Positions 6,101 through 6,237 of a DNA stretch of 6,237 nucleotides are shown one piece after another. Below the pieces are notes generated by a model, which did not search any database, was not told the origin of the DNA, and saw only the letters and a list, made by a program, of their open reading frames with translations. The position numbers were made by a program, and so were the translations under genes. Each line of letters opens with the position of its first letter. The stretch's first letter is position 1. Source of the DNA: an uncultured Eubacteriales bacterium (GTDB taxonomy: Bacteria > Bacillota > Clostridia > Christensenellales > Aristaeellaceae); assembly GCA_902782795.1 (NCBI GenBank), contig CACZOT010000019.1:1-6237 (forward strand). Reading direction: 5' to 3'.

Positions 6101-6142
6101 GAAAAAGAAAAGCGCAAGCTACGTTTGAACGCAGCCTGCGCT
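6101..6142 (-). terminator. Intrinsic terminator after tRNA-Cys
   Basis: On the minus strand a stem of about 15 bp (6142-6128 with 6125-6111, including G-U pairs) is followed directly by TTTCTTTTTC. It begins 8 nt after the 3' CCA of the tRNA, so it ends the tRNA transcript. Confidence 0.85.
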
Positions 6143-6150
6143 AAGTGTTA

Positions 6151-6225
6151 TGGAGGCGTCAACCGGATTCGAACCGGTGAATAAAGGTTTTGCAGACCTT
6201 TGCCTTACCACTTGGCTATGACGCC
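6151..6225 (-). tRNA. tRNA-Cys (anticodon GCA)
   Basis: A complete 75-nt tRNA read on the minus strand. The acceptor GGCGTCA pairs with TGACGCC; the D arm is GCC...GGC. The anticodon stem AAGGT/ACCTT encloses the loop CTGCAAA with anticodon GCA, and the T arm is ACCGG-TTCGAAT-CCGGT. The discriminator base is U, as expected for cysteine tRNAs, and the 3' CCA is encoded. It decodes UGC and UGU. Its promoter would lie beyond the right edge. Nothing in the window indicates that its 3' end serves as an integration site. Confidence 0.97.
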
Positions 6226-6237
6226 GAGATGATAAAA

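Noticed and set aside
5760..6128. 122-codon plus-strand frame
   Set aside because: It crosses the reductase promoter and the tRNA terminator, and its composition is not protein-like.
1..6237. CRISPR arrays, insertion sequences, integrase or attachment sites, riboswitches
   Set aside because: No regular direct repeats, transposase or integrase motifs, duplicated tRNA ends or recognisable riboswitch folds were seen. The leaders are too short (about 35-40 nt) for most riboswitches.

Overview
The window looks like a piece of a bacterial chromosome with GC-rich genes (by eye about 60-65% GC) separated by short AT-rich control regions. Strong Shine-Dalgarno (SD) sites (GGAGGTGA, AAGGAGG), sigma-70/sigma-A-type promoters with exact TATAAT boxes, intrinsic terminators, and a teichoic-acid/LicD-type gene set together suggest a high-GC member of the Firmicutes (Clostridia-like). 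That placement is inference; no marker gene gives a species. Everything I can support lies on the minus strand, so transcription runs from high to low coordinates.

Layout, in the direction of transcription: (1) tRNA-Cys(GCA) at 6225-6151, followed by a clear intrinsic terminator (6142-6101). (2) A mostly empty stretch (about 6100-5845) with one tiny SD-preceded hydrophobic ORF. (3) A single-gene unit with its own promoter (TTGCGC-N17-TATAAT), a 384-aa protein joining an N-terminal short-chain dehydrogenase/reductase to a C-terminal HIGH-type (TagD-like) cytidylyltransferase, closed by a perfect 16-bp terminator hairpin (4564-4531). (4) An AT-rich promoter region (TTGAAA-N17-TATAAT) driving a tight operon: Wzm/TagG-type ABC permease; Wzt/TagH-type ATPase with a C-terminal Wzt_C-like sugar-recognition domain; a 735-aa fusion of a LicD-family phosphotransferase to a calcineurin-like metallophosphoesterase; and the first 18 codons of what looks like a second LicD gene, running off the left edge. 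Genes in this operon are separated by 5 nt or overlap by ATGA.

Working model (inference): the reductase-cytidylyltransferase makes a CDP-activated small polyol or alcohol phosphate, the LicD domains transfer a phospho-substituent from a CDP donor to a surface glycan precursor, and the Wzm/Wzt pair exports the finished polymer. The attached phosphoesterase could trim or proofread phosphodiester substituents, or hydrolyse a nucleotide by-product. No glycosyltransferase or polymerase is visible here, so the polymer itself must be encoded elsewhere. The two domain fusions in one glycan locus are the most unusual content of the window.
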